Assembly (NCBI RefSeq): GCF_004339085.1
Contig: NZ_SMFX01000001.1
Location: 434,001 to 498,000 of the forward strand
Reading direction: 5' to 3'
Origin: Thiogranum longum
GTDB taxonomy: Bacteria; Pseudomonadota; Gammaproteobacteria; DSM-19610
Length of the DNA: 64,000 nucleotides
Shown here: in pieces, positions 1-9,120 of the stretch
Layout of the letters: every line of letters begins with the position of its first letter
Numbering within the stretch: position 1 is the first letter of the stretch
Position numbers and translations under genes: made by a program
Notes under the pieces: model-generated
The model's database searches: none
What the model was told of the DNA's origin: nothing
The model's input: only the letters and a program-made list of their open reading frames with translations

Positions 1-889
1 GCAGAACCCGTGTGAGGTGTCGGAAGACGACTTTGTCTCCGGTTTTACACGCGAGGGCTTTGAGTCTGCCGTGGAGCGTGTGAAGGACTACATCGTCGAA
101 GGTGACGCCATGCAGGTGGTGTTATCGCAACGGCTGTCGATTCCGTATCACGCACCGCCGCTCGACCTGTACCGCGCGCTGCGCGGGTTGAATCCGTCGC
201 CGTACATGTTCTTCCTGGACCTGGAAGATTTCCATATTGTCGGTTCCTCCCCCGAGATTCTGGTGCGCCTCGAAGATGATGTGGTGACGGTGCGTCCCAT
301 TGCCGGCACCCGTCCGCGCGGTGCGACTGAAGCCGAAGACAAGGTACTGGAAGAAGAACTGCTGGCCGATCCCAAGGAGCTGGCCGAACACCTGATGCTC
401 ATAGACCTGGGCCGCAATGATGCCGGTCGTGTCAGCGAAACCGGCAGTGTCGAACTGACTGACAAGATGATTATCGAACGTTATTCGCACGTCATGCATA
501 TCGTTTCCAATGTGACCGGGCGGATACGTCCGGGCCTGTCGGCCATCGACGTGCTGCGCGCCACTTTCCCGGCCGGAACAGTGAGCGGTGCACCGAAGAT
601 CCGTGCCATGGAAATCATCGATGAACTGGAGCCGGTCAAGCGCGGTGTGTACGCCGGTGCGGTGGGCTACCTGTCATGGTCCGGGAATATGGATACGGCC
701 ATCGCCATTCGTACCGCCGTCATCAAGGACGAAGTCCTGCACATCCAGGCCGGCGCCGGTATTGTCGCCGACTCGGTGCCTGCCAACGAATGGGCCGAGA
801 CCATGAACAAGGGGCGTGCCATATTCCGCGCCGTAGCCCATGCGCAGGCCGGACTGGATGGAAATCATTGCAAGGGGGCGCAGGACTGA
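1..889 (+). CDS. trpE: Anthranilate synthase component I, 3' part (5' end outside window)
   Basis: Large subunit of anthranilate synthase, which turns chorismate and ammonia (supplied by TrpG) into anthranilate, the first step of tryptophan synthesis. The reading frame is open to the left edge, so only about the C-terminal 295 residues, the chorismate-binding domain, are present. Visible family motifs are [17 protein letters not shown], the LIDLGRND stretch, [11 protein letters not shown] and the closing [10 protein letters not shown]. The TGA stop at 887-889 shares its last base with the ATG of trpG, which points to coupled translation of the two subunits. Confidence 0.97.
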   Translation, partial: QNPCEVSEDDFVSGFTREGFESAVERVKDYIVEGDAMQVVLSQRLSIPYHAPPLDLYRALRGLNPSPYMFFLDLEDFHIVGSSPEILVRLEDDVVTVRPIAGTRPRGATEAEDKVLEEELLADPKELAEHLMLIDLGRNDAGRVSETGSVELTDKMIIERYSHVMHIVSNVTGRIRPGLSAIDVLRATFPAGTVSGAPKIRAMEIIDELEPVKRGVYAGAVGYLSWSGNMDTAIAIRTAVIKDEVLHIQAGAGIVADSVPANEWAETMNKGRAIFRAVAHAQAGLDGNHCKGAQD

Positions 890-1467
890 TGCTGTTGATG
901 ATCGATAACTACGACTCCTTCACCTATAACCTGGTGCAGTACTTCGGCGAGCTGGGTGCGGACGTGCGCGTGTTTCGTAACGACCAGATCACCGTGCAGG
1001 AAATCGAAAAGCTGGCACCGGAAAAGATTGTGATTTCTCCTGGTCCCTGCACGCCCAACGAGGCGGGTGTATCGGTGGAAACCATCAAAACCCTTGCCGG
1101 GCGTATTCCGATACTCGGCGTATGCCTGGGGCACCAGAGTATTGGCCAGGCGTTCGGCGGCCGTATTGTTCATGCAAAAGAAATCATGCACGGCAAGACG
1201 TCGATGATTTATCACCGTGACCAGGGTGTGTTCCGTGGTCTGTCCAATCCGCTGGAAGCGACCCGTTATCACTCGCTGGTGATCGAAAAAGACCGTCTGC
1301 CGGCGTGCCTGGAAGTGACCGCCTGGACCGGTAGCGCGGAGGGAGAGGTTGATGAAATCATGGGTGTGAGGCATCGTGAACTGCCCGTCGAGGGCGTGCA
1401 GTTCCACCCCGAGTCGATCCTGACCGAACACGGTCATGACATGCTGAAAAACTTTCTGGAGGGCTGA
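889..1467 (+). CDS. trpG: Anthranilate synthase component II (glutamine amidotransferase)
   Basis: A 192-residue class I glutamine amidotransferase that supplies ammonia to TrpE. It shows the N-terminal [16 protein letters not shown], the [11 protein letters not shown] oxyanion segment, the nucleophile elbow [15 protein letters not shown] with the catalytic Cys, and the C-terminal [12 protein letters not shown] with catalytic His and Glu. The ATG at 889 is fixed by the start of the conserved domain. A much longer in-frame extension starting near 676 lies over trpE and is not credible. It is a free subunit here, not fused to trpE or trpD. PabA-like use for folate synthesis is possible, since some bacteria share this subunit. 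Confidence 0.97.
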   Translation: MLLMIDNYDSFTYNLVQYFGELGADVRVFRNDQITVQEIEKLAPEKIVISPGPCTPNEAGVSVETIKTLAGRIPILGVCLGHQSIGQAFGGRIVHAKEIMHGKTSMIYHRDQGVFRGLSNPLEATRYHSLVIEKDRLPACLEVTAWTGSAEGEVDEIMGVRHRELPVEGVQFHPESILTEHGHDMLKNFLEG

Positions 1468-1470
1468 GCG

Positions 1471-2493
1471 ATGGATATGCCGACAGCGATACGCTGTGTC
1501 ACAGAACGCCAGGACCTGAACGAAAATGACATGCATGATGTCATGCAGCTGATCATGACCGGCCAGGCTACGCCGGCACAGATCGGTGGCTTCCTGATCG
1601 GGCTGCGTATGAAAGGTGAAACCGTCGACGAGATTGCCGCGGCTGCAAAAGTCATGCGTGAACTGGCGACACCGGTACCGGTCAGGGGCGACCACCTTGT
1701 CGATACCTGTGGAACCGGGGGTGACGGCGCTTCGACCTTCAATATCTCGACCGCCAGCGCCATGGTAACCGCAGCGGCCGGTGCGCAGGTTGCAAAGCAC
1801 GGTAACCGTTCGGTGTCATCGAGCTGCGGCAGTGCGGATGTACTGGAGGCTGCAGGCGTTAATCTCGATCTCACGCCGGAGCAGGTCGCGGAGTGTGTGG
1901 ACAAGGTCGGTGTAGGATTCCTGTTTGCACCCAAACACCACAGCGCCATGAAGCACGCCATCGGCCCGCGCAAGGAAATGGGCGTACGTACCCTGTTCAA
2001 CCTGCTCGGCCCGCTCACCAACCCGGCCAGTGCCCCCAACCAGGTGCTCGGGGTTTTCAGTGCTGACTGGATCGAACCGCTGGCCCGGGTGCTCGGCAAG
2101 CTGGGCAGCCGCCATGTACTGGTAGTGCACGCGGATGACGGGCTCGATGAGATCAGTATTGGCTCACCGACACAGGTTGCCGAGCTGAAAGACGGCAAGG
2201 TGAGCTGCTACCGTATCGAGCCGTCGCAGTTTGGCATGCAGGTCGCCGATATAACGACACTGGCCGTGAAGGATGCGCAGGAGAGCCTTGCGCTGATCGG
2301 GCAGGTCTTTGATAACACCCCTGGCCCCGCACGCGATATCGTGGCCCTGAACGCCGGCGCCGCCATTTATGTCGCCGGGCTTGTCGACAACCTGGCTGAC
2401 GGTGTGAACAAGGCGCTCGAAACTCTGGCCTCGGGTGCTGCAAAACAGACCTTTGCCCGGCTTGTCGAGATCAGTAAAGACCTTGCGTCGTAA
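1471..2493 (+). CDS. trpD: Anthranilate phosphoribosyltransferase
   Basis: A 340-residue enzyme that transfers phosphoribose from PRPP to anthranilate, the second tryptophan step. The PRPP-binding loop [17 protein letters not shown], the [19 protein letters not shown] motif and [21 protein letters not shown] are all present, and the length is normal for the stand-alone enzyme. It starts three bases after the trpG stop, so trpG and trpD are almost certainly one transcript. The trpG-trpD-trpC order is that of Pseudomonas and relatives rather than the E. coli fused trpGD. Confidence 0.98.
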   Translation: MDMPTAIRCVTERQDLNENDMHDVMQLIMTGQATPAQIGGFLIGLRMKGETVDEIAAAAKVMRELATPVPVRGDHLVDTCGTGGDGASTFNISTASAMVTAAAGAQVAKHGNRSVSSSCGSADVLEAAGVNLDLTPEQVAECVDKVGVGFLFAPKHHSAMKHAIGPRKEMGVRTLFNLLGPLTNPASAPNQVLGVFSADWIEPLARVLGKLGSRHVLVVHADDGLDEISIGSPTQVAELKDGKVSCYRIEPSQFGMQVADITTLAVKDAQESLALIGQVFDNTPGPARDIVALNAGAAIYVAGLVDNLADGVNKALETLASGAAKQTFARLVEISKDLAS

Positions 2494-2536
2494 CCCGTAC
2501 TTCTACTCCTGAGCATACCATCCCGGAATTCCATCC

Positions 2537-3334
2537 ATGTCCGACACGCCAGACATCCTGAAAAAAATCCTCCAGCGCAAAGCCGGGGAAATCGCCGAAC
2601 GCAGTGCCAGGGTTCCGTTGCAGGCGTTGCGTGAACAGGTTGAAAGCGCGAGCGCACCGAGAGGCTTCCTGGAAGCCTTGCGCCGTCGTGCCGTCGAAGG
2701 TGATGCTGCCGTCATCGCGGAGATCAAAAAGGCCTCCCCCAGCAAAGGCGTATTGAGAGAACACTTCGTGCCCGCGGAGATTGCCGCCAGTTACGAAAAA
2801 GGCGGTGCAGCCTGCCTGTCCGTACTCACTGATATCGATTTCTTCCAGGGCGCCGATGCCTACCTGCAACAGGCGCGCGCCGCCTGCCGGCTGCCGGTAT
2901 TGCGCAAGGATTTCGTGATTGATCCCTACCAGGTATGGGAAGCGAGAGTGCTGGGTGCGGACGGTATCCTGCTGATCGTTGCCGCGCTCGATGACAGGGC
3001 GCTGGGAGCATTGCTGGATCTGGCCACCGAGCTCGGTATGGATGCCCTGGTAGAAGTCCACGATGCCGAAGAGATGGCGCGCGCACTGGCCACGCCGGCA
3101 CCGTTGATTGGTGTGAATAACCGTAACCTGCGGACCTTTGAAACCCGGCTGGATACAACGTTGACACTGAAACAGGATTTCCCGGAAGACCGTTTACTCG
3201 TCACCGAGAGTGGTATTCATACTCCGGAAGATGTGCAGCGTATGCACGCGGCTGATGTACATGCTTTCCTGGTGGGTGAGGCGTTTATGAAGGCCGAAGA
3301 CCCGGGCAGAAAATTGCGCGAGATCTTCTTCTAA
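2537..3334 (+). CDS. trpC: Indole-3-glycerol phosphate synthase
   Basis: A 265-residue TIM-barrel enzyme closing the ring of CdRP to indole-3-glycerol phosphate. Seen motifs are the catalytic [39 protein letters not shown], the [11 protein letters not shown] stretch, [11 protein letters not shown] and the C-terminal [10 protein letters not shown]. It is monofunctional, without a TrpF domain; trpF, trpA and trpB are not in the window. Its TAA stop (3332-3334) overlaps the stop codon of the convergent crp gene (3331-3333), so the two genes share three bases and there is no room for a separate terminator. Confidence 0.98.
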   Translation: MSDTPDILKKILQRKAGEIAERSARVPLQALREQVESASAPRGFLEALRRRAVEGDAAVIAEIKKASPSKGVLREHFVPAEIAASYEKGGAACLSVLTDIDFFQGADAYLQQARAACRLPVLRKDFVIDPYQVWEARVLGADGILLIVAALDDRALGALLDLATELGMDALVEVHDAEEMARALATPAPLIGVNNRNLRTFETRLDTTLTLKQDFPEDRLLVTESGIHTPEDVQRMHAADVHAFLVGEAFMKAEDPGRKLREIFF

Positions 3335-3969
3335 CGGGCGCCAAACACCACCATGGTTTTACCCTTGGCCGTGATCAGTCCTTGCTCTTCAAGTGATTTC
3401 AGCACCCGCCCTACCATCTCACGCGAACAACCGACAATGCGCCCGATTTCCTGGCGGGTAATCTTGATCTGCATCCCGTCCGGGTGAGTCATGGCATCCG
3501 GCTGCTTGCACAAATCCAGCAGTGTGCGTGCCACCCGGCCGGTGACATCCAGGAATGCCAGGTCACTGACCTTGCGGCTGGTGTGGCGCAGGCGGCTGGC
3601 CATCTGGCCGGCCAGCAAGTACAGGATGCCGGGGTCATTCTCGGTCAGCTGGCGGTAGCGGCTGTAACTGATTTCTGCGAGCTCGCACTGCGTTTTGGTG
3701 CGCACCCATGCGCTGCGGTCGCTGTCTTCGCCGAACAGGCCCATTTCGCCGAAGAAGTCACCGGGATTCAGGTAGGCGAGAACGATTTCGTGGCCATCCT
3801 CATCTTCGATCAGCACACTGACGGAGCCTTCGACGATGTAATACAGCACATCTGGTTGGTCGCCCGCGTAGATGATGACGCTCTTGGCCGGGTAGCGGCG
3901 ACGATGGCAGTTTTCCAGAAACCGGTCAACGGTCGTGGTTTCAGCGGGTTTCAGCAGTGTCTGGGCCAT
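3331..3969 (-). CDS. crp: cAMP receptor protein (CRP/Vfr) family regulator
   Basis: A 212-residue global regulator close in layout to E. coli CRP and Pseudomonas Vfr: an N-terminal cyclic-nucleotide-binding barrel and a C-terminal winged helix. The cAMP pocket signature [17 protein letters not shown] carries the Glu, Arg and Ser that contact cAMP, and the recognition helix region reads [18 protein letters not shown]. The start is the ATG at 3967-3969, with an AAAGG Shine-Dalgarno sequence about eight bases upstream; the frame stays open much further upstream, but that extension runs over the divergent osmC gene and has no homology. A consensus CRP site lies in the intergenic region at 4098-4119, so autoregulation is likely. 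Confidence 0.96.
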   Translation of the reverse strand: MAQTLLKPAETTTVDRFLENCHRRRYPAKSVIIYAGDQPDVLYYIVEGSVSVLIEDEDGHEIVLAYLNPGDFFGEMGLFGEDSDRSAWVRTKTQCELAEISYSRYRQLTENDPGILYLLAGQMASRLRHTSRKVSDLAFLDVTGRVARTLLDLCKQPDAMTHPDGMQIKITRQEIGRIVGCSREMVGRVLKSLEEQGLITAKGKTMVVFGAR

Positions 3970-4097
3970 GTGGTTACCTTTCTGTGGCGGGGTGAATTCC
4001 GCCGTCCTGTTCGGGAATGGGTCGAATACAACCTGTTTCGGCAGGAGAGGTGCCGGTCTTGAACGGGATGCCTCCACTGTGGGCGGTGCATCTGCTG

Positions 4098-4119
4098 AAC
4101 TGTGATAACCTTCACATTT
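4098..4119. promoter_or_regulatory. CRP/Vfr binding site between crp and the osmC gene
   Basis: The core TGTGATAACCTTCACA at 4101-4116 is a perfect TGTGA-N6-TCACA palindrome, with matching flanks (AAC before, TTT after). It lies 129 bases upstream of the crp start and 26 bases upstream of the osmC start. A site this close to consensus beside the gene for its own regulator supports autoregulation and control of the divergent unit. Confidence 0.85.
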
Positions 4120-4144
4120 TGAAAGTTTTGCGAGGGTATTCGCC

Positions 4145-4561
4145 ATGCAGGCACGCATTAAATGGGTCCAGGACGCGACGTTTATCGGTGAATCCGGTAG
4201 CGGACATGCCGTTGTCATGGACGGCCCGCCGGACCACGGTGGCCGCAATCTGGGTGTGCGTCCGATGGAAATGCTGTTGCTGGGGATGGGCGGCTGTACA
4301 GCCTTCGATGTGATGCATATTCTGAAGAAGTCCCGCCAGCCGGTAACCGACTGCGTAGCGGAGCTTGAAGCCGAACGCACCGACGAGGATCCAAAGGTGT
4401 TTCGGGCCATCCACGTGCATTTCATCGTAACCGGCAAGGCGCTGGACGACAAGCGCGTTGCACGCGCTGTCTCCCTGTCAGCCGAGAAGTACTGTTCGGC
4501 ATCTATTATGCTTGGCAAGACGGCCACTATCACACACGACTACGAAATCCGGGAGGCCTGA
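4145..4561 (+). CDS. OsmC family protein (YhfA-like)
   Basis: A 138-residue OsmC/Ohr-superfamily protein. It follows E. coli YhfA closely: QARIKWVQ at the start, then [20 protein letters not shown] with the conserved Cys, HFIVTG and the C-terminal [16 protein letters not shown] with the second Cys. Family members are small dimeric peroxidases or stress proteins with a redox cysteine pair; the YhfA branch has no firmly assigned substrate that I know. Like yhfA in E. coli it is divergent from crp. The start ATG lies just downstream of the CRP site, so CRP control is expected. The next gene begins at the base after its stop. Confidence 0.9.
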   Translation: MQARIKWVQDATFIGESGSGHAVVMDGPPDHGGRNLGVRPMEMLLLGMGGCTAFDVMHILKKSRQPVTDCVAELEAERTDEDPKVFRAIHVHFIVTGKALDDKRVARAVSLSAEKYCSASIMLGKTATITHDYEIREA

Positions 4562-4957
4562 ATGGAGCGGCCAAACCCGACCGCTGGCATGCGGCACATT
4601 GCACTGTATGTACGCGATCTTGAAGTTGCAGAGCAGTTTTATGTTGGCCTGCTGGGCATGCGTGTGGAATGGCGGCCTGATCCTGATAATGTGTACCTCA
4701 CATCCGGCAATGACAATCTGGCGCTGCACCGTCGTGATGCTGCACCTGCAGAAAAGGGTCAGTTACTGGACCATATCGGTTTTATTATGAAGACACCGGG
4801 AGATGTAGATGACTGGCACCACTTCCTGCAGGCCAATGGTGTCGAGATGAAATCAGAGCCGCGTACACACCGTGACGGTGCGCGCAGTTTTTATTGCGTG
4901 GGGCCAGAAAAGGTGATTGTGCAGATGATTTACCACCCACCCATTGCTGACCGTTAG
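4562..4957 (+). CDS. VOC superfamily (glyoxalase/bleomycin resistance-like) protein
   Basis: A 131-residue single VOC domain of paired beta-alpha-beta-beta-beta units. The opening [19 protein letters not shown] with GLLGMRVEW, the later LDHIGFIM and the closing [22 protein letters not shown] fit this fold, with candidate metal ligands His12, His65 or nearby and a late Glu/Gln. The substrate cannot be told. Its ATG follows directly on the stop of the OsmC gene, so the two are probably cotranscribed; both families often deal with reactive electrophiles or peroxides. Confidence 0.85.
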   Translation: MERPNPTAGMRHIALYVRDLEVAEQFYVGLLGMRVEWRPDPDNVYLTSGNDNLALHRRDAAPAEKGQLLDHIGFIMKTPGDVDDWHHFLQANGVEMKSEPRTHRDGARSFYCVGPEKVIVQMIYHPPIADR

Positions 4958-4982
4958 GCGAATTTCCGTGCCTGGCGCTGCC

Positions 4983-5777
4983 ATGAAGAAAATCAGGCTG
5001 CAAGGTTTCAATAATCTGACCAAGACCCTCAGCTTTAATATTTACGATATTTGTTACACCAGCTCAGCGGGCGACCGGCGTGAATACATTGAATATATTG
5101 ATGAAGCGTACAATGCAGAGCGTCTCACCCATATCCTGACGGACGTGTGCAGCATTATTGATGCAAATATCCTCAATATTGCGCATCAGAATTATGATCC
5201 TGAGGGGGCCAGTGTAACCATGCTGATTGCCGAGGACGCTGCCAGAGAGCCGGAGGTTTCCAATACTGAAGCACCTGGGCCCTTGCCGGATGCGGTGGTG
5301 GGTCATCTCGATAAAAGCCATGTTACGGTCCACACCTACCCCGAGAGCCATCCGGACAACGGCATCAGCACCTTCAGGGTGGACATCGATGTTTCGACCT
5401 GCGGGCGCATCTCGCCACTCAAGGCATTGAATTACCTGATACACAGTTTCGAGTCGGACATCGTCACCCTGGATTACCGGGTGCGGGGTTTCACGCGCGA
5501 TGTGCGGGGCCGAAAACATTTTATCGATCACAAAATCAATTCAATCCAGAATTTCCTGCCGCGTGACACCAAAGAGCGTTACGAAATGGTCGACGTGAAT
5601 GTCTACCAGGAAAATATTTTCCATACCAAGATGCGGCTTAAAAACCTGTCGCTTGATGATTACCTGTTCGGTGTCGGGGTAGAGGCCATGACGGCAGCGG
5701 AAAAGCGCCGGATCAGTCGCCAGGTGGAGCATGAAATTATGGAAATTTTCTACGGGCGGAATCTGCCGCGGCGTTAA
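4983..5777 (+). CDS. speD: S-adenosylmethionine decarboxylase, E. coli type (proenzyme)
   Basis: A 264-residue proenzyme, the same length as E. coli SpeD, making decarboxylated AdoMet for spermidine synthesis. Near-identical blocks include [52 protein letters not shown] and [12 protein letters not shown]. The self-cleavage site is Lys111-Ser112, where Ser becomes the pyruvoyl cofactor. ATG 4983 gives the E. coli-like N-terminus; an upstream in-frame start at 4944 would overlap the VOC gene. No speE lies in the window. A SpeD gene next to crp, OsmC and coq7 also fits the Pseudomonas order. Confidence 0.97.
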   Translation: MKKIRLQGFNNLTKTLSFNIYDICYTSSAGDRREYIEYIDEAYNAERLTHILTDVCSIIDANILNIAHQNYDPEGASVTMLIAEDAAREPEVSNTEAPGPLPDAVVGHLDKSHVTVHTYPESHPDNGISTFRVDIDVSTCGRISPLKALNYLIHSFESDIVTLDYRVRGFTRDVRGRKHFIDHKINSIQNFLPRDTKERYEMVDVNVYQENIFHTKMRLKNLSLDDYLFGVGVEAMTAAEKRRISRQVEHEIMEIFYGRNLPRR

Positions 5778-5845
5778 ATGCCAGGGCACGCTTTAATGCA
5801 CATGTCCGTGTTGAATCTGCCCGGTAAATCACCGACACTGTTGGC

Positions 5846-6490
5846 ATGATGACACGACACTACACGCCGCTTGACCAGCTTGTGATGAACTTTGACCAGG
5901 CATTGCGCACGCTGGCAGGGCGCCCGCTGGTCACAGAGCGTCCCGATCCGGCTGAGGGAGTCGGGGAAGGCGAGCTCAGCGAGGCGGAGAAAACCGAATC
6001 CATGCGCCTGATGCGGGTAAACCATTCCGGTGAAGTTGCTGCCCAGGCGCTCTACCAGGGGCAGGCGTTAACGGCGAAACTGCCCGAGGTGCGCGAGCGC
6101 ATGGAGCGTGCTGCCGCTGAGGAAAACGACCACCTCGCCTGGTGTGAAAAGCGTGTGCATGCACTTGACGGGCACCTGAGCTACCTCAACCCGCTCTGGT
6201 ATGCGGGTTCGTTCGCCATTGGTGCAACGGCCGGACTTGCCGGTGACAAGTGGAGTCTGGGTTTTGTGGCGGAAACCGAGTGCCAGGTTATAGAGCACCT
6301 TGACGAACACCTGAAAAAGATCTCTCCCAAAGACCGCAAGAGTCGGGCCGTGCTGGAGCAGATGAAGGTTGATGAGGCGCACCATGGTGAACTGGCTAAA
6401 GCCGCCGGGGGTGTTGAGCTGCCCGCGCCCGTGAAGGCGCTGATGGGCGTGACCTCCAGAATCATGACCGGCATGGCTTACTGGTTGTAA
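5846..6490 (+). CDS. coq7: Ubiquinone biosynthesis monooxygenase Coq7 (5-demethoxyubiquinol hydroxylase)
   Basis: A 214-residue di-iron hydroxylase for the C6 hydroxylation in ubiquinone synthesis. The ferritin-like helices carry the metal ligands in LMRVNHSGEVAAQALYQGQ, AAAEENDHLAWC, FVAETECQVIEHLDEH and KVDEAHHGELA, giving the repeated E...ExxH pattern. The C-terminal GVTSRIMTGMAYWL is family-typical. Two ATGs in tandem (5846 and 5849) can serve as start. Coq7 is the alternative to UbiF and implies aerobic ubiquinone-based respiration. Confidence 0.96.
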   Translation: MMTRHYTPLDQLVMNFDQALRTLAGRPLVTERPDPAEGVGEGELSEAEKTESMRLMRVNHSGEVAAQALYQGQALTAKLPEVRERMERAAAEENDHLAWCEKRVHALDGHLSYLNPLWYAGSFAIGATAGLAGDKWSLGFVAETECQVIEHLDEHLKKISPKDRKSRAVLEQMKVDEAHHGELAKAAGGVELPAPVKALMGVTSRIMTGMAYWL

Positions 6491-6501
6491 CGGAATCATT
6501 C

Positions 6502-7029
6502 GTGTCGGTTCGAACTTTCGATGGTCATAGTCCGAAGCTTGAGCAGGGCGTCTACGTTGACGAGCAGGCAATGGTGGCCGGGCGCGTCGAGATTGGCGCC
6601 GACAGTTCGATCTGGCCCATGAGTGTGGTGCGTGGTGATGTTAACTTTATCCGCATAGGCACACGTACCAATATCCAGGATGGTTCTGTTCTGCACGTTA
6701 CCCACGATAGTGACTTTGCCCCGGGTGGGCAGCCATTGATTATTGGTGACGAAGTGACGGTCGGGCACAAGGTTGTCCTGCATGCCTGCACCGTGGAAGA
6801 CCGTTGCCTGATCGGTATGGGGGCCGTGGTGCTGGATGGCGCGCTAATCCGTACCGGCGCGATGGTAGGCGCCGGGGCACTGGTGACGCCGGACAAGGAT
6901 CTGGAAGGCGGTTACCTGTATGTGGGCTCGCCAGCACGGCGCCAGCGCGAGCTGACGGAAAAGGAAAAAGCGTTTCTGGGCTACTCAGCTGACCACTATG
7001 TGCAGCTGAAGAACCGCTGGCTGGAGTGA
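6502..7029 (+). CDS. Gamma carbonic anhydrase family protein (left-handed beta-helix)
   Basis: A 175-residue hexapeptide-repeat protein of the gamma carbonic anhydrase/YrdA group, starting at GTG 6502. It has the SIWPMSVVRGDVN turn, RTNIQDGSVLHVTHDS with one zinc-ligand His, TVGHKVVLHACTV with the other two, and a C-terminal helix after YVGSPARRQRELTE. Zinc ligands of the family (three His) look present, but many YrdA/CaiE-like members have no demonstrated anhydrase activity. It starts eleven bases after coq7 and is probably in the same operon. Confidence 0.9.
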   Translation: MSVRTFDGHSPKLEQGVYVDEQAMVAGRVEIGADSSIWPMSVVRGDVNFIRIGTRTNIQDGSVLHVTHDSDFAPGGQPLIIGDEVTVGHKVVLHACTVEDRCLIGMGAVVLDGALIRTGAMVGAGALVTPDKDLEGGYLYVGSPARRQRELTEKEKAFLGYSADHYVQLKNRWLE

Positions 7030-7054
7030 TTGTCCCGGATGTTCCGGACTGATT

Positions 7055-7123
7055 CGTCATGCCGGCGCAGGCCGGCATCCAGTACGCTGAACCTTATGGA
7101 TTCCGGCATTCGCCGGAATGACG
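7055..7123. repeat. Composite inverted repeat (REP-like) between two convergent genes
   Basis: Two 27-base arms, 7055-7081 and 7097-7123, are inverted copies with four differences. Each arm also folds on itself: the left as GCCGGC-GCAG-GCCGGC, the right as TTCCGGC-ATTC-GCCGGAA. Two of the four differences form a covarying pair that keeps each small stem paired (G-C in one arm, T-A in the other). It sits at the meeting point of the carbonic anhydrase gene and rho. Elements of this form, ending in CGTCAT/ATGACG, are common dispersed repeats in proteobacteria; here it may also end transcription from both sides. Confidence 0.75.
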
Positions 7124-7147
7124 GGAAGCGAACAAACTCCGGAAGCT

Positions 7148-8401
7148 CTAGCGTTTCATCGAGTCAAAGAATTCATCATTGGTCTTGACGGCCTTCAGCC
7201 GGTCGAGCAGGAATTCCATGGCTGCCAGTTCATCCATCGGGTGCAGCAGCTTGCGCAGGATCCATATCTTCTGCAGTTCATCCGGCTTGGTCAGCAACTC
7301 TTCGCGGCGCGTACCGGAACGGTTGATGTTGATGGCCGGGTAAACACGTTTCTCGGCTATCTTGCGGTCGAGATGGATTTCCATGTTGCCGGTACCCTTG
7401 AACTCTTCGTAAATGACGTCGTCCATACGGGAACCGGTTTCCACCAGCGCAGTGGCGATGATAGTTAACGAACCACCTTCCTCGATGTTGCGCGCTGCAC
7501 CGAAGAAGCGCTTCGGGCGGTGCAGGGCATTGGCATCGACACCACCGGTCAGTACCTTGCCGGAGGATGGTACAACGGTGTTGTAGGCACGTCCGAGGCG
7601 TGTGATCGAATCCAGCAGGATTACCACGTCACGCTTGTGCTCGACCAGGCGCTTGGCTTTCTCGATCACCATTTCGGCGACCTGTACGTGGCGGCTGGCT
7701 GGCTCATCAAAGGTGGATGAAACGACTTCACCGCGCACCGAGCGCGCCATTTCCGTCACTTCTTCAGGCCGTTCATCGATCAGAAGTACGATCAGGTAGC
7801 ATTCGGGATGATTGGTAGTGATGGACTGCGCCACGTTCTGCAGCAGCATGGTCTTGCCGGCTTTCGGTGGCGAGACAATCAACCCACGTTGCCCTTTGCC
7901 GATTGGCGAGGCCAGGTCGATAACCCGCGCGGTAATATCTTCCGTGCTGCCGTTGCCCACCTCCAGCTTGAGGCGCTCATTCGGGTGTAGTGGTGTCAGG
8001 TTTTCAAACAGCACCTTGCCCTTGGCGTTCTCGGGTTTTTCGTAGTTGATCTCGTTGACTTTCAGTAACGCAAAATAGCGTTCGCCTTCTTTTGGTGGCC
8101 GGATCTTGCCGGAGACAGTGTCACCGGTACGCAGCCCGAAGCGGCGAATCTGGCTGGGTGAAACATAAATATCATCCGGGCCAGCCAGGTAGGAGCTGTC
8201 TGCCGAGCGCAGGAAGCCGAAGCCGTCCTGGAGTATTTCCAGTACACCGTCACCAAAGATATCTTCGCCGCTCTTGGCGTGCGACTTGAGGATGGAGAAG
8301 ATGACGTCCTGTTTGCGTGATCGCGTACCCTCGATGCCCATGCCCTGGGCAATCTTGATGAGGTCGGAAGCGGGTTTCTGTTTGAGTTCTGTTAGATTCA
8401 T
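7148..8401 (-). CDS. rho: Transcription termination factor Rho
   Basis: A 417-residue hexameric RNA-dependent ATPase, nearly the same length as E. coli Rho (419). The N-terminal helix bundle ([16 protein letters not shown]) and cold-shock-like RNA-binding domain ([15 protein letters not shown]) precede the RecA-like core with Walker A SPPKAGKT, the Q-loop region and the [11 protein letters not shown] stretch; the R-loop [14 protein letters not shown] is intact. It lies downstream of trxA on the same strand, as in E. coli, with a 162-base leader between them. Confidence 0.98.
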   Translation of the reverse strand: MNLTELKQKPASDLIKIAQGMGIEGTRSRKQDVIFSILKSHAKSGEDIFGDGVLEILQDGFGFLRSADSSYLAGPDDIYVSPSQIRRFGLRTGDTVSGKIRPPKEGERYFALLKVNEINYEKPENAKGKVLFENLTPLHPNERLKLEVGNGSTEDITARVIDLASPIGKGQRGLIVSPPKAGKTMLLQNVAQSITTNHPECYLIVLLIDERPEEVTEMARSVRGEVVSSTFDEPASRHVQVAEMVIEKAKRLVEHKRDVVILLDSITRLGRAYNTVVPSSGKVLTGGVDANALHRPKRFFGAARNIEEGGSLTIIATALVETGSRMDDVIYEEFKGTGNMEIHLDRKIAEKRVYPAININRSGTRREELLTKPDELQKIWILRKLLHPMDELAAMEFLLDRLKAVKTNDEFFDSMKR

Positions 8402-8563
8402 AAGCGTTTTTAGTCGTATTGGGTTGCTGGAAAGGCGCCACTGAAAGAAAGGCAGTGGCGGTTAGCGGCACATTACTGTTGCGGTAATGTTGTCGGGATG
8501 GTTAATGCCCTGGCTGGTAATGATCTCCGGGGTTTGTTCAGTGTGCAGCTGTCAGGCAGCACG
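8402..8563 (-). promoter_or_regulatory. rho leader region with two stem-loops
   Basis: The trxA-rho spacer holds no convincing gene but two clear hairpins: CGCCACT/AGTGGCG (8436-8442 with 8454-8460) and CATTAC/GTAATG (8471-8476 with 8484-8489). In E. coli the equivalent leader mediates Rho autoregulation and encodes the RhoL peptide; I see no RhoL-like reading frame here. A role in attenuation of rho is inferred from position only. Confidence 0.45.
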
Positions 8564-8890
8564 TTACAGGTTTGTATCAATGAAGGCGGTCAGCTGTGAT
8601 TTGGACAGTGCGCCCACCTTGGTCGCCTCAACATTGCCATCCTTGAATAACATCAGGGTTGGAATGCCGCGGATACCGTACTTGGGTGGCGTCTGCGGAT
8701 TGTCATCGATGTTTAATTTGGCAATCTTGATTTTGCCTTCATACTCTTCGGCAATTTCGGTCAGGATGGGTGCAATCATCTTGCAGGGACCACACCATTC
8801 AGCCCAGTAATCCACTAACACAGGTTTGGGTGAATCAAGGACTTCGTTTTGGAAGGATTCGTCAGTTAAATAAACGATATTATCGCTCAC
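8564..8890 (-). CDS. trxA: Thioredoxin 1
   Basis: A 108-residue cytoplasmic disulfide reductase with the [10 protein letters not shown] active site, the cis-proline region [11 protein letters not shown] and [10 protein letters not shown] near the end, as in E. coli TrxA. The start is GTG at 8888-8890: it gives the E. coli-like [10 protein letters not shown]-terminus and has a perfect AGGAGG ribosome site eight bases upstream, whereas the longer ATG form adds a non-homologous dozen residues. It is divergent from rhlB and upstream of rho, matching the E. coli rhlB/trxA/rho arrangement. Confidence 0.97.
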   Translation of the reverse strand: MSDNIVYLTDESFQNEVLDSPKPVLVDYWAEWCGPCKMIAPILTEIAEEYEGKIKIAKLNIDDNPQTPPKYGIRGIPTLMLFKDGNVEATKVGALSKSQLTAFIDTNL

Positions 8891-9120
8891 GCTTTGGGCC
8901 TCCTGACCGCAATACAAAATGGAATACAAATTTGGGATGTCGAGTTTGAATGGGTCTGTTAAGACGACTTCATCTACTTCGCGGGAAGCTGTTGGTTTAC
9001 CGGTTTTCTGCCGTCAACCAACCATCCGCTGTACAGTAATTCTAATTTCAGCCCAAAAACCGTTCGATTGCAAGCCCAAATTCGGGATAAACGCGAATAA
9101 ATTCGTTATGCTGCATACCT

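Noticed and set aside
865-1800. A 311-residue open frame on the minus strand.
   Set aside because: It is antisense to trpG and trpD, both with intact motifs; composition is that of a shadow frame.
3970-4533. An extension of the crp reading frame to about 400 residues.
   Set aside because: The extra part lies antisense to the OsmC gene and the CRP site, has no regulator-like sequence, and the ATG at 3967-3969 has its own ribosome site.
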